NCBI GenBank assembly: GCA_964640305.1
Contig: CAZXFF010000009.1
Coordinates: forward strand, 1 to 53,602
DNA length: 53,602 nucleotides
Source of the DNA: Coprenecus sp964640305
GTDB lineage: Bacteria; Bacteroidota; Bacteroidia; Bacteroidales; UBA932
Reading direction: 5' to 3'
The position numbers were made by a program, and so were the translations under genes. This document shows, one piece after another, positions 33,509-42,158 of this stretch; the first letter of the stretch is position 1; the number at the start of each line of letters is the position of its first letter. The notes beneath the pieces were generated by a model. The model searched no databases, had not been told where the DNA came from, and saw nothing but the letters and a program-made list of their open reading frames with translations.

Positions 33509-34550
33509 ACATCCCGTAGATATCCATGACTTTATTGACATATTCGACCGTCTCCTCACCGCGGAACTTGCCGTGCCTCAGGAAATCCGCATCACTGTAA
33601 TATTCAGGGTCACTCATCAGGGGAATTGTAGATGCTACCTCATCCCAGTCAACAAAGTTACGGCCCAATGACATGGTGAAATTCATACAGTCATTGATGC
33701 GGCTCTCCCCTGCATTGTAAGCGGCAAGGGTGAATTTTATAACATTAAGAGAATCCATTCCCATCCTTTCATAACGGCTTTTCAGATATGAGAGATATGA
33801 AGTCCCCGCCTTTACATTCTCTTCCGGATTATAAAGGTCATGGATACCATAAGTGGCCGCCGTGCTATTAAGTACCTGCATGAGACCTGTCGCCCCACGT
33901 TTTGATGTCACACCCATCGAGAACCTTGACTCCTTGAAAATAACCGCAGACAGAAGTCTCCAGTCCCATCCCAGTCTTTTTGCCTGATTCTTGACAATGG
34001 CATCATAAGGTGATATTCTTCTGGAAAGGTGGCCTGCAATCATATATGGAGTAAGGTCATAGGAACGGAAAAAATTGTCCTGGATTGCATTATACAACGG
34101 GGAAGAATGCATATACCCTATCCATCCGTTAACATTCCTTACAAGGACTTCGTCATCTTTTCTCAACACCATCTCATAATCCCGGTACGGCATGCTGTAC
34201 ACGAAAACATCTGCAAATTCTGCCGGAACCGTATCGGTATCCTTTTTAACGACTATGTCATATATTCCATTGCTTAGGCTATCCCAACAGTCCGGATCCG
34301 TTTTTGCTCCTGCAATCTCCAGAACGACTCCAAGGCTGTCAGCCATTGCACTGAGCATTGTATACTGGAACCCCAAAGGGAAACCGTTATTGGCATACAT
34401 GCTGCCGGCGATATTTATATGTGCCCGGATGGAATCCCGTAATACCGGCATCTCCGGCTTATACTGCACCGGTTCCGCACAATGCCTTGCCATGCATCCG
34501 GTCAGATAAATGCACAAGACAAGGACAAACACTCTCAAATACAACTTCAT
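33486..34550 (-). CDS. MltF-like membrane-bound lytic murein transglycosylase (lipoprotein)
   Basis: A 354-residue lipoprotein: signal MKLYLRVFVLVLCIYLTGC with C19. It has an N-terminal solute-binding-like domain (about 35-165) and a C-terminal SLT lysozyme-like domain (about 180-340). The catalytic Glu is E207 in IFKESRF, followed by GATGLMQVLNSTA, KAGTSYLSYL and AAYNAGESRI. Such enzymes cleave the MurNAc-GlcNAc bond with formation of 1,6-anhydroMurNAc for wall remodelling; in MltF the solute-binding domain is regulatory. The ATG overlaps the porin stop codon by one base (TGATG), so the two genes are translationally coupled. Confidence 0.9.
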   Translation of the reverse strand: MKLYLRVFVLVLCIYLTGCMARHCAEPVQYKPEMPVLRDSIRAHINIAGSMYANNGFPLGFQYTMLSAMADSLGVVLEIAGAKTDPDCWDSLSNGIYDIVVKKDTDTVPAEFADVFVYSMPYRDYEMVLRKDDEVLVRNVNGWIGYMHSSPLYNAIQDNFFRSYDLTPYMIAGHLSRRISPYDAIVKNQAKRLGWDWRLLSAVIFKESRFSMGVTSKRGATGLMQVLNSTAATYGIHDLYNPEENVKAGTSYLSYLKSRYERMGMDSLNVIKFTLAAYNAGESRINDCMNFTMSLGRNFVDWDEVASTIPLMSDPEYYSDADFLRHGKFRGEETVEYVNKVMDIYGMYCQVVRY

Positions 34551-36844
34551 CAATTAAAGTAGAATGGCCAGTGAATACCTATCTTAAACTCACGGTAAGG
34601 CTTCACATACTGGTAAGTGGCAAACATATCCCCGGTTGGCCAGCCCTGTGCGACATTTATCACCTTGACGAACAGGCTTACACGTTTCCACTGAAGATTC
34701 AGGAATACGTCGATATAGGGATTGTTGCCGATCTTCTCTCTGGTCTGGAGCTGGAACTGTCCCAACGCAGGGTTGTATGCCGGTGCATAATACAAAGTAT
34801 TGAATGTGGCATTTGCTCCAAGCTGTGCAGTAAGTACATTTCTGACAACAGGGAACTCAAGGTAATATCGGAGCCTGAGAGTCAGCATCGGCAACGGAAG
34901 GACGTTCCTGTCTGAGGAATACTGGAACAGCACCTGATTGTCGAATCTGAGAAGCCATACCTTGAAATTCTTTTTCAGGTATGCAGACATTACATTTATC
35001 AGACCGCCGTGCTGCCTGGCGACTCCCAATGTGTCATAATACAGGTAATTGTTTACCAGACCATAAGTAAATGAAGCCTCCAACTGCCATTTGGGAATTT
35101 CCAGGCTTGCCTTCACTTCCGTATTCGAAACCTTGCCGAAACTGTTGTTCCAGACATAGTGGTTCGAATAGTATTTCTGTGAAAACCAGTCGGGTTCCTT
35201 GAGGGAAGTATTGAAACGTCCTTTCAGGGTAACCGGTTCATTCTTATCCTTGAAAGGATAGAAAGAAATTCCGACGTGGGCATCTATTTCCATATCATTA
35301 CGGTAATATCCAAGGAAAGAATATCGGGCGGTTGCTCCCCACTGGAGATATTTGCGGTACTCTCCGCCCAGACCCGCATAAACATACAGATCGTGATGAT
35401 GGATATTGTAGTTTCCTTTCAGGAGCATATCGGGAGCGAAACCGTAAATGCTGTTCCACTGGTGTCCGATTCCTCCAGTGATATCGGAAATGACTGCATC
35501 CCTGGCCCATGGCTGAAGGTTGAAGTACAACTTGTTCTCGACCGAAAACACTCTGGTGGAATCGGATGAGACAGTCGGATTAATATAGAATGCATTGTTG
35601 TAGAAGTTTCGTCCGACCTCATCTGTCAATGCAATATTGTCAGTATAGTATCTGTAGAAACGCGAGACTTCCCCTACATGCCCCAGGGTCAGCATCGTCC
35701 CGTCGCCCAGTTCATTCCTGTCCGTAGAATCCGCAGGAAGCAGCGTATCGGCCGGGTTCTTCTGAGGGGCCAAGGGTATATCATAGGAATGGGTTATGAA
35801 AAACGTATTTCTGGAAAGGGTATTCTCAGCATCCTGGAGATTGATCGGGATCGTCTTGGCATCCACTGTCGTATCCCTTACCAGAAATGAATCCTGTAAC
35901 CCTCCATTTTCCTGACGGCTGATTTTCTGATGGATAAATCCTCCGTTTGCAGAATATCTCTTGCCCAGATAGTTTGCGGTAAGGCTGAGAGATGAGTTCG
36001 ATGTCTCTTCACGGTTCATCATACCTGCTGCCGTCCAGTTCTGCAGAAGGAAAGCCACGTTCAGTTCCGGAGTGATGTTCTGCATGTGGAGAAACCGCAC
36101 GTTAAGCTCTTCCTTTGCCTTATAGGAGAAAAGTGTCCCCCAATATGCAAGCTCGGTATATGGAGTCTTGGTATTGTAGAAGGGCATTGTTTCTGGAGTA
36201 TATGAATACGTCAGATAAGGCGCGAATGCCGTAAACCTGTCGAACTTCCGCCATTTGAAAAAATCGGCATTTCTGGTAGCTGAGCCTATTGTTCCCAAAT
36301 ATACCGCATCCACATCCTCCTTATAGAAAGGGTACTCGGAATACCAGTCATTATAAGTGGTATCGATTCTGGCAGGCTTGTACTCATTGACATACGGTCC
36401 TGTAGTCCAGGCGAGAATTCTCCTGTAGTACATGGTATCCGGGATGAAACCGGTTTCCAGGATCCTTGGTTTCGCCCAGCGGATACTGTCCTTTATTGCT
36501 TTCAGACTGTCGCGGATCATCTTCTTCTGCATCCTTTCTGCATACCTCAGGGAATCCCGATACTCTCTGGAATCACTGCGGGAGAGCGTATCCTGCACTC
36601 CTGTCAGGGTGTCTTCCGCTGACAATGTATCCCCTGCCGCCATCGTGTCTTTCGCAGTCACCGTGTCTCTTGCAGTCACAGAATCCCTGACATTCACTGT
36701 ATCCTTTTTTACAGTATCGGCAACAGCCAAGGCCGTACGGAAAGTGGAGCCTGCAACCTCTGCCCTGACCGCATAGCCGGACGCAGCCAGAACCAGAATC
36801 AAGCCTGACAATATGCAGATATCTCTTATTCCACACTTTCGCAT
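34550..36844 (-). CDS. Putative outer-membrane porin with N-terminal DT-rich hexad repeats
   Basis: A 764-residue outer-membrane protein: signal peptide (about 1-28), then a hydrophilic segment with six hexads of the form D(T/S)(V/M/L)xxx (residues 48-83), a Lys/Arg/Asp-rich helix (about 90-125), and a beta-barrel to the C-terminus ending FKIGIHWPFYFN with terminal aromatic residues, as needed for BAM insertion. It belongs to the Bacteroidota putative-porin group. The substrate is unknown. The ATG at 36844 is chosen; an in-frame TTG at 36853 lies inside the promoter. Coupling to a lytic transglycosylase suggests a joint role in opening peptidoglycan for barrel placement (inference). Confidence 0.82.
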   Translation of the reverse strand: MRKCGIRDICILSGLILVLAASGYAVRAEVAGSTFRTALAVADTVKKDTVNVRDSVTARDTVTAKDTMAAGDTLSAEDTLTGVQDTLSRSDSREYRDSLRYAERMQKKMIRDSLKAIKDSIRWAKPRILETGFIPDTMYYRRILAWTTGPYVNEYKPARIDTTYNDWYSEYPFYKEDVDAVYLGTIGSATRNADFFKWRKFDRFTAFAPYLTYSYTPETMPFYNTKTPYTELAYWGTLFSYKAKEELNVRFLHMQNITPELNVAFLLQNWTAAGMMNREETSNSSLSLTANYLGKRYSANGGFIHQKISRQENGGLQDSFLVRDTTVDAKTIPINLQDAENTLSRNTFFITHSYDIPLAPQKNPADTLLPADSTDRNELGDGTMLTLGHVGEVSRFYRYYTDNIALTDEVGRNFYNNAFYINPTVSSDSTRVFSVENKLYFNLQPWARDAVISDITGGIGHQWNSIYGFAPDMLLKGNYNIHHHDLYVYAGLGGEYRKYLQWGATARYSFLGYYRNDMEIDAHVGISFYPFKDKNEPVTLKGRFNTSLKEPDWFSQKYYSNHYVWNNSFGKVSNTEVKASLEIPKWQLEASFTYGLVNNYLYYDTLGVARQHGGLINVMSAYLKKNFKVWLLRFDNQVLFQYSSDRNVLPLPMLTLRLRYYLEFPVVRNVLTAQLGANATFNTLYYAPAYNPALGQFQLQTREKIGNNPYIDVFLNLQWKRVSLFVKVINVAQGWPTGDMFATYQYVKPYREFKIGIHWPFYFN
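36596..36703 (-). repeat. 18-bp tandem coding repeat in the porin gene
   Basis: Six imperfect 18-bp units encode DTVNVR, DSVTAR, DTVTAK, DTMAAG, DTLSAE and DTLTGV. Unit number could vary by slippage or recombination without breaking the frame. Confidence 0.7.
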
Positions 36845-36850
36845 AGCCTG

Positions 36851-36884
36851 CAAATATAATACAATTTACTTAATACAAGCCAAA
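36851..36884 (-). promoter_or_regulatory. Promoter of the porin-transglycosylase operon
   Basis: On the minus strand TTTG (36884-36881) and TATATTTG (36858-36851) are separated by 22 bp. The predicted transcript start is only a few bases before the ATG at 36844, so the mRNA would be almost leaderless. Confidence 0.5.
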
Positions 36885-36911
36885 TGACCAGAAAAGGACA
36901 TACGGAACGGA

Positions 36912-38159
36912 TCAGCTCACTTTGATTGTACGGTCAGGGGACACCTTTGATATGAACAGGGAGGGTATTGTCATTATAAGCATCAGGACAATAAACGAAG
37001 CCACATCCGTAACGATGATTTTCACGGGATCCAGATCCACAGGGACAAAATCCACAAAATAATTCACCGGATTGAGGGACAGGGGTCTGAAAAGTTTCTG
37101 GACTGCAAGAAGCAGGAGCGCAACTGCATTTCCCCACAGTACCCCTTTCAGCACAATAGCACCCCCTCTGTACAGGAATATCCGGCAAATGGAAGATGTC
37201 CTCATGCCCAGAGATTTCAGAAGACCTATCATCGATATCTTTTCGAAAAGGATTATAAGCAGACCGGAAACCATGTTGAAACCTGCAACGGCAATCATAA
37301 GCACCATGACTACAAGGACATTCAGATCCAGAAGTGCAAGCCAGTCGAAAAGCGAAGGATAGACACTGTCGATTGTTGTCACAACTACAGAATCATCTTC
37401 CGGACAGTCTTTTTCCATAATTATGTCCCCTATTCTGGAGGCCACCCGGGAACGCAGCTCCGGATCAGACGCAGTACCGTCTCCCTTAAGGGCAATCTCC
37501 ACACAGGATGATTCATGTCCGGTCCATCCGTTCAGACGGCGTATCTGCCTTATATCCGCCACCGCCAGCATTTCGTCCATATCCTCCAGCCGGATATCGT
37601 AAAGTCCGGTTATTGTCAGCCTGCGTACCCGTACCTGCTCCCCCACAAAATATACATCCATCCTGTCCCCGACTCCATATCCCATCATGGTTGCAAACCT
37701 GACCGAGACCAGAACCTCATCGCTTATCCTTCTTCCGGAAAACGATGGCAAGCGCCCTTCCGTAAGGTAATCGGCAAAGAAATCCAAAGAATAGGTAGAA
37801 TCCACCCCTTTGAAGACCATACCGTGGACCTCACTTCCTGATTTGACCATCCCCGGTTTGTATGCTGTCTCGCTAACCGATTCCACTTCCGGAAGATCAC
37901 GGATATCCTGCATATACGAAAAACCGGCATCCATCGGATAGATATCATTGGTGTACTCCATCCCGGGAGCAGTCATCAGTATTTCTCCGGAAAAGCCGAC
38001 AGCCCTTTTCCCGATTTCTTTCCTGAATCCGTCTGATATGGCTACTGCTATGATAATCATCACAATACTTATCGCCACAGAGACAAGGGCAATGGTATTG
38101 CTTGCACTGCTCAAACCTTTTCCTTTAATTTTTTTGGCGATAAATAAATTTAAATTCAT
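36912..38159 (-). CDS. LolE/FtsX-type ABC transporter permease
   Basis: A 415-residue permease with one membrane helix near the N-terminus (about 22-45, NTIALVSVAISIVMIIIAVA), a large periplasmic MacB-like domain (about 50-265) and three helices near the C-terminus (about 275-300, 325-350, 375-400), the FtsX topology. LolC/LolE proteins extract lipoproteins from the inner membrane together with the LolD ATPase, but no ATPase gene is next to it, so the substrate is an inference. Its start codon overlaps the -7 element of the oppositely transcribed tRNA-Gly, and no clear promoter of its own is visible. Confidence 0.88.
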   Translation of the reverse strand: MNLNLFIAKKIKGKGLSSASNTIALVSVAISIVMIIIAVAISDGFRKEIGKRAVGFSGEILMTAPGMEYTNDIYPMDAGFSYMQDIRDLPEVESVSETAYKPGMVKSGSEVHGMVFKGVDSTYSLDFFADYLTEGRLPSFSGRRISDEVLVSVRFATMMGYGVGDRMDVYFVGEQVRVRRLTITGLYDIRLEDMDEMLAVADIRQIRRLNGWTGHESSCVEIALKGDGTASDPELRSRVASRIGDIIMEKDCPEDDSVVVTTIDSVYPSLFDWLALLDLNVLVVMVLMIAVAGFNMVSGLLIILFEKISMIGLLKSLGMRTSSICRIFLYRGGAIVLKGVLWGNAVALLLLAVQKLFRPLSLNPVNYFVDFVPVDLDPVKIIVTDVASFIVLMLIMTIPSLFISKVSPDRTIKVS

Positions 38160-38166
38160 ATCTTTG
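38133..38166 (+). promoter_or_regulatory. Promoter of tRNA-Gly
   Basis: TTTG at 38133-38136 and TATCTTTG at 38159-38166 are separated by 22 bp. It overlaps the first codons of the divergent permease gene. Confidence 0.65.
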
Positions 38167-38187
38167 CAGTCCTAATCAGACAGGTTT

Positions 38188-38260
38188 GCGGAAATAGCTC
38201 AGTTGGTAGAGCATCAGCTTCCCAAGCTGAGGGCCGCGGGTTCGACTCCCGTTTTCCGCT
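38188..38260 (+). tRNA. tRNA-Gly, anticodon CCC
   Basis: Acceptor GCGGAAA (38188-38194) pairs with TTTCCGC (38253-38259); discriminator T38260. The anticodon stem TCAGC/GCTGA encloses TTCCCAA with anticodon CCC at 38221-38223. D arm AGCTCAGTTGGTAGAGC and T-loop GGTTCGACTCC are canonical. CCA is not encoded. Confidence 0.97.
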
Positions 38261-38265
38261 CAGAA

Positions 38266-39507
38266 TCAATCTCCAAGCAAAGTGCCGTATTTTTCCAGTA
38301 CGGCATTTTCTATTTTCCCATACATCAGTTCCAGTTCCTTGACATCGACCTTTCCGGCTTTTCTCCAGCCTTCGATTACAGGTTCCGATGTCTTGAATAT
38401 GCTGTGTTCCAATTCCACCAGCTGCTGCATATATCCTTTTCCGGAAGCATTGAACAAGGCATCCCAATTGAAATAACGGTCAGTACCTGATCCCTGCGAG
38501 TAGGAATACACCCTGTCGGCCAGTGTCTGGGAATGGTCGCATACTGCAGCCACACCTGTCTTGTTGTCCCTCAGCACCATTGCAGGCAACAATCTGTCAG
38601 CGCCCTTAAGCAAAAGCGGAACAGCTACACCTGTAGGAGGATATCCCAGGATTGTCCACATAACTGTAAGTTCCGGAGACTCCCCGTCCTTAACACCCTG
38701 AATCACTACACTGCTGCATGAACTGCGTCTTGAAATGAGGTCATGGTCCACAAACCAGCCGCTGGTATATGGGGGATTATACATTCCGGACTCAAGATCA
38801 ATGCCCATAAGGGGATTTTCAAAGCTGCGGGCAACTTCCTGCAATATCCATTCCGGTGTCAGAATACCTTTTCCCGCTGCAGGAGTAAGCAGCCTCTCCT
38901 CATTCTGATAACGGACATACCCGTATCCGGTATGTATCTCTCCGCTGAAAGAGAAGTTTGTCCTTGCGACATATCCGAAAGGAGCCACAGCCGGGTCGTT
39001 TGCATCATATACTTTATACCCATAATACCCTACCTCTATCATTACGGCACCGCCTTTGGCATCGATAACTCCGAGATTGGCTTCAAGTCCAGAAGGTTTG
39101 GAAAGGGTATCCAGAAAACGGCAGAAGTCCTCAACCGTAGCACATACTTCCAGAGCCCTTTTCATGACGCGTCCGTTGGCGGGACCCTTTTCTGCCTCAG
39201 GCACTGAAGGTTCCAGATTGAAGGACTGGGTATTCATTATGGAAAATCCTGCAGAATTGGTACCGATCCATATCTCATCCGGATTCTTGTCTACACTGTT
39301 TACAACTCCGAAATAAGAGTATTTTTCCCCTTTGAAGAATTTTATCGCATTCTGGAAAAAATCAGAATCGCGGTGCTTCCACAACAGAGGTCGGCCGTCT
39401 GGTGTAACCCTGCCTGAAACCACTACTGATGTGCAGGCAAAAGAAGTTTCGGATGCAAGGATGAATACAAGCATAATTGCAGCCACATACGGGAGTATCC
39501 GTTTCAT
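38266..39507 (-). CDS. Secreted Ntn-hydrolase (choloylglycine hydrolase / C45-like)
   Basis: A 413-residue protein with signal peptide MKRILPYVAAIMLVFILASE, predicted to be cut at SFA|C so that C25 becomes the N-terminal nucleophile, as in linear-amide C-N hydrolases. The mature start CTSVVVSGRVTPDGRPLLWKHRD has the typical Cys...Arg/Asp arrangement. Family members include bile-salt hydrolase, penicillin V acylase and acyl-CoA:isopenicillin N acyltransferase-like proteases; the substrate here is not known. The start at 39507 fits the promoter at 39541-39571. The gene ends 5 bp after tRNA-Gly, on the other strand. Confidence 0.83.
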   Translation of the reverse strand: MKRILPYVAAIMLVFILASETSFACTSVVVSGRVTPDGRPLLWKHRDSDFFQNAIKFFKGEKYSYFGVVNSVDKNPDEIWIGTNSAGFSIMNTQSFNLEPSVPEAEKGPANGRVMKRALEVCATVEDFCRFLDTLSKPSGLEANLGVIDAKGGAVMIEVGYYGYKVYDANDPAVAPFGYVARTNFSFSGEIHTGYGYVRYQNEERLLTPAAGKGILTPEWILQEVARSFENPLMGIDLESGMYNPPYTSGWFVDHDLISRRSSCSSVVIQGVKDGESPELTVMWTILGYPPTGVAVPLLLKGADRLLPAMVLRDNKTGVAAVCDHSQTLADRVYSYSQGSGTDRYFNWDALFNASGKGYMQQLVELEHSIFKTSEPVIEGWRKAGKVDVKELELMYGKIENAVLEKYGTLLGD

Positions 39508-39540
39508 AATATCGATGTTTTTCTGGTTAATACAATTATA

Positions 39541-39571
39541 CAAATATAGGACATTTTATCCATTTGGCAAC
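39541..39571 (-). promoter_or_regulatory. Promoter of the Ntn-hydrolase gene
   Basis: On the minus strand GTTG (39571-39568) and TATATTTG (39548-39541) are separated by 19 bp. Confidence 0.65.
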
Positions 39572-39600
39572 TTCATTAATGTTGTTTCAAAGGTTTGTCC

Positions 39601-39608
39601 TATATTTG
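39601..39608 (+). promoter_or_regulatory. Candidate -7 element for ettA
   Basis: TATATTTG, exact match, 27 bp before the ATG at 39636. The nearest upstream TTG gives a spacing of only 16 bp. Confidence 0.5.
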
Positions 39609-39635
39609 TACGCGAACACTATTCTTATACACCAT

Positions 39636-41312
39636 ATGTCAGACGAAAAGATCATTTTTTCAATGAACGGGGTCGGGAAAATCCTCCCCCACAACAACAA
39701 AGTCATTCTCAAGGACATTTACCTGTCTTTCTTTTACGGAGCGAAAATAGGCATAATCGGTCTGAACGGCTCCGGAAAATCCACATTGATGAAAATCATC
39801 GCCGGACTGGAGAAATCCTATCAGGGAGAAGTGGTCTGGGCTCCAGGATACAGTGTGGGATATCTGGAGCAGGAACCGGTAATGGATCCGGACAAGACCG
39901 TTATCGATGTAGTCCGGGAGGGAGTACAGGAAGTAACCGACCTTCTGAAGGAGTATGAAGAGATAAACATGAAGTTCGCCGAGCCTATGTCGGACGACGA
40001 AATGAACAAGCTTATAGAAAGGCAAGGGGAACTGACCGAAAAGATAGAGCACTGCGACGGATGGGAGATAGACTCCAAACTGGAGAGGGCCATGGATGCC
40101 CTGCAGTGTCCTCCGCCTGATGCAATCATAGCAAACCTGTCGGGGGGTGAACGCAGGAGGGTCGCTCTATGCAGACTGCTTCTGAAACAGCCTGATGTAC
40201 TGCTGCTTGACGAGCCTACCAACCACCTTGATACAGAAAGTATACAATGGCTGGAAGCCCATCTGTCCCAGTACAAAGGGACAGTAATCGCTGTTACCCA
40301 TGACAGGTATTTTCTGGACAATGTTGCCGGATGGATCCTGGAACTTGACAGGGGAGAAGGCATTCCCTGGAAAGGGAACTACTCTTCCTGGCTGGACCAG
40401 AAGAGCAAACGCCTGGCCATGGAAGAAAAACAGGAGAGCAAACGAAGGAAAACCCTGGAACGGGAGCTGGAGTGGGTAAGGATGGCACCCAAGGCACGTC
40501 ATGCGAAATCCAAGGCACGTTTAGGGGCTTATGAAAAACTTGCAGGGGAAGACGGCAAGGAAAAAGAAGCAAAACTGGAAATCTTCATTCCCAACGGTCC
40601 GCGCCTCGGGAACAAAGTCATCGAATTCAATGACGTATCCAAGGGTTATGGGGACAAACTGCTGTTCGAGCATCTCTCTTTCTCGCTTCCTCCCGCAGGG
40701 ATAGTGGGGGTAATAGGCCCTAACGGTGCAGGCAAGACTACCCTGTTCCGCCTGATAATGGGACTGGAACAGCCTGATTCCGGAAACATCACCATCGGTG
40801 AGACAGTCAAACTGGCATATGTGGACCAGCAGCATAAAAGCATCGACCCGGAGAAGACTGTATACCAGACAATATCCGACAACTCTGAGATAATCAGGCT
40901 CGGTAACAGGGACATCAATGCCAGAGCATATGTATCAAAATTCAACTTCTCCGGGGCTGACCAGGAAAAACTGTGCGGCATTCTCTCCGGAGGTGAGCGC
41001 AACAGACTGCACCTCGCACTGACACTTAAGGATGAAGGAAACGTACTCCTGCTCGACGAGCCAACCAACGACGTGGATGTCAACACAATACGCGCACTGG
41101 AGGAAGGTATCGAGAACTTTGCCGGATGTGCAGTGGTCATCTCGCATGACAGATGGTTCCTGGATAGGATTGCCACCCATATTCTGGCATTCGAAGGCGA
41201 TTCGCAGGTATATTTCTTCGAAGGTTCATACTCCGAATACGAGGAAAACAAACGCAAGCGCCTTGGGGACACAGAGCCCAAACGTTTCAAGTACAAGAAA
41301 CTGATGGAGTAA
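39636..41312 (+). CDS. ettA: ABC-F ATPase, energy-dependent translational throttle protein
   Basis: A 558-residue soluble tandem ABC protein with no membrane domain. The first ABC has Walker A GLNGSGKST and signature LSGGERRRVALCRLLL with Walker B LLLDEPTNHLD; the second has GPNGAGKTT, LSGGERNRLHLALTL and LLLDEPTNDVD. A linker with the P-site-tRNA interaction motif (KRLAMEEKQESKRRKTLEREL) lies between. EttA binds the ribosomal E site and throttles the first elongation steps according to ADP/ATP ratio. The start MSDEKIIFSMNGVGK matches the family; the frame is open upstream but lies before the promoter. It ends 3 bp from the convergent SirB1-like gene. Confidence 0.94.
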   Translation: MSDEKIIFSMNGVGKILPHNNKVILKDIYLSFFYGAKIGIIGLNGSGKSTLMKIIAGLEKSYQGEVVWAPGYSVGYLEQEPVMDPDKTVIDVVREGVQEVTDLLKEYEEINMKFAEPMSDDEMNKLIERQGELTEKIEHCDGWEIDSKLERAMDALQCPPPDAIIANLSGGERRRVALCRLLLKQPDVLLLDEPTNHLDTESIQWLEAHLSQYKGTVIAVTHDRYFLDNVAGWILELDRGEGIPWKGNYSSWLDQKSKRLAMEEKQESKRRKTLERELEWVRMAPKARHAKSKARLGAYEKLAGEDGKEKEAKLEIFIPNGPRLGNKVIEFNDVSKGYGDKLLFEHLSFSLPPAGIVGVIGPNGAGKTTLFRLIMGLEQPDSGNITIGETVKLAYVDQQHKSIDPEKTVYQTISDNSEIIRLGNRDINARAYVSKFNFSGADQEKLCGILSGGERNRLHLALTLKDEGNVLLLDEPTNDVDVNTIRALEEGIENFAGCAVVISHDRWFLDRIATHILAFEGDSQVYFFEGSYSEYEENKRKRLGDTEPKRFKYKKLME

Positions 41313-41315
41313 TGC

Positions 41316-42155
41316 TTAAGGCCTGAGGACCGGTCCGGTCCCGCAAAGGGACATCACCTTTTTCAGGATGGTCAGCTTATGCGGATACCAGGATCTGCCG
41401 CTGAAATGGACATAGGCGTTCTCGGCATACATCGACACTATTGCGCTGTCATGGCTCAGCACCTTTACACCGCTATTGCTGCCTGATGCCAGCGGATGGA
41501 TATACCCTCTATCCATTATATCCATAAGGAACAGAGGGTTTCCTTTTCCATCTGTATATGCCGGGGCAAACCTGGCATTACCGAGAAGTGCCGGATACAC
41601 AGGAAGGCCCGCATTTCTTGCAAGCATAATGTACAGCAGTGACAGCAGGACGGGATATGCCCTTCTGGCTTCCAGAACTTCAGGGAGCCATACCGATTTG
41701 TCTTCTGACCGCCCACCGGCAGCGGACAGCACACCGTAATTCCTGAAAAAATGATAATTGAATATTTCAATATTCTCTACCCCTGTCCTCTGCACATTGA
41801 TGTCCATCACCATCCTGAATGCAATCTGGACAAAAAGCTCCATGAAGTACCGGCGGTCAAGTCCATTGACTCCTATCCTGCTGACCAGATACATGGCATC
41901 AGGGAGATCCGGGAAACCGGATACGGACCTTTTTTCCAGTTCCGATAATGTCAGCCAGTCTTCAATTTCCATCAGACGACCGAGACATTGCCGGCTTCCT
42001 GCATATTCTGCCTTTACAGCCTTGCTGAGGTACACTACTGCTTCTTCTCCCAGCTCCGCAAAGCGCCTGTTAACATAACTGACGGTCTCCGGATCGGAAT
42101 CATCCAGAAGAAGCATAAGCGATAGGACCTCTTCACATTCCTGTCTCTTCAGCAT
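41316..42155 (-). CDS. SirB1-like transglutaminase-like protein
   Basis: A 279-residue protein whose middle part (LEARRAYPVLLSLLYIMLARNAGLPVYPALL, about 165-195) matches the transglutaminase-like superfamily core of SirB1/YchA-type proteins. The N-terminal 60 residues are helical (LLLDDSDPETVSYVNRRFAE). The canonical Cys-His-Asp triad of active transglutaminases is not apparent: the position before the helix is Val/Leu and not Cys, so it is probably a non-enzymatic relative. No signal peptide. It follows the nucleoside phosphorylase on the same strand with a 3-bp gap. Function unknown. Confidence 0.7.
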   Translation of the reverse strand: MLKRQECEEVLSLMLLLDDSDPETVSYVNRRFAELGEEAVVYLSKAVKAEYAGSRQCLGRLMEIEDWLTLSELEKRSVSGFPDLPDAMYLVSRIGVNGLDRRYFMELFVQIAFRMVMDINVQRTGVENIEIFNYHFFRNYGVLSAAGGRSEDKSVWLPEVLEARRAYPVLLSLLYIMLARNAGLPVYPALLGNARFAPAYTDGKGNPLFLMDIMDRGYIHPLASGSNSGVKVLSHDSAIVSMYAENAYVHFSGRSWYPHKLTILKKVMSLCGTGPVLRP

Positions 42156-42158
42156 GTG

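Noticed and set aside
38156..38467. Minus-strand frame with KRESNPRPSAWEADALPTEL across tRNA-Gly.
   Set aside because: Antisense tRNA artefact overlapping the end of the Ntn-hydrolase gene.
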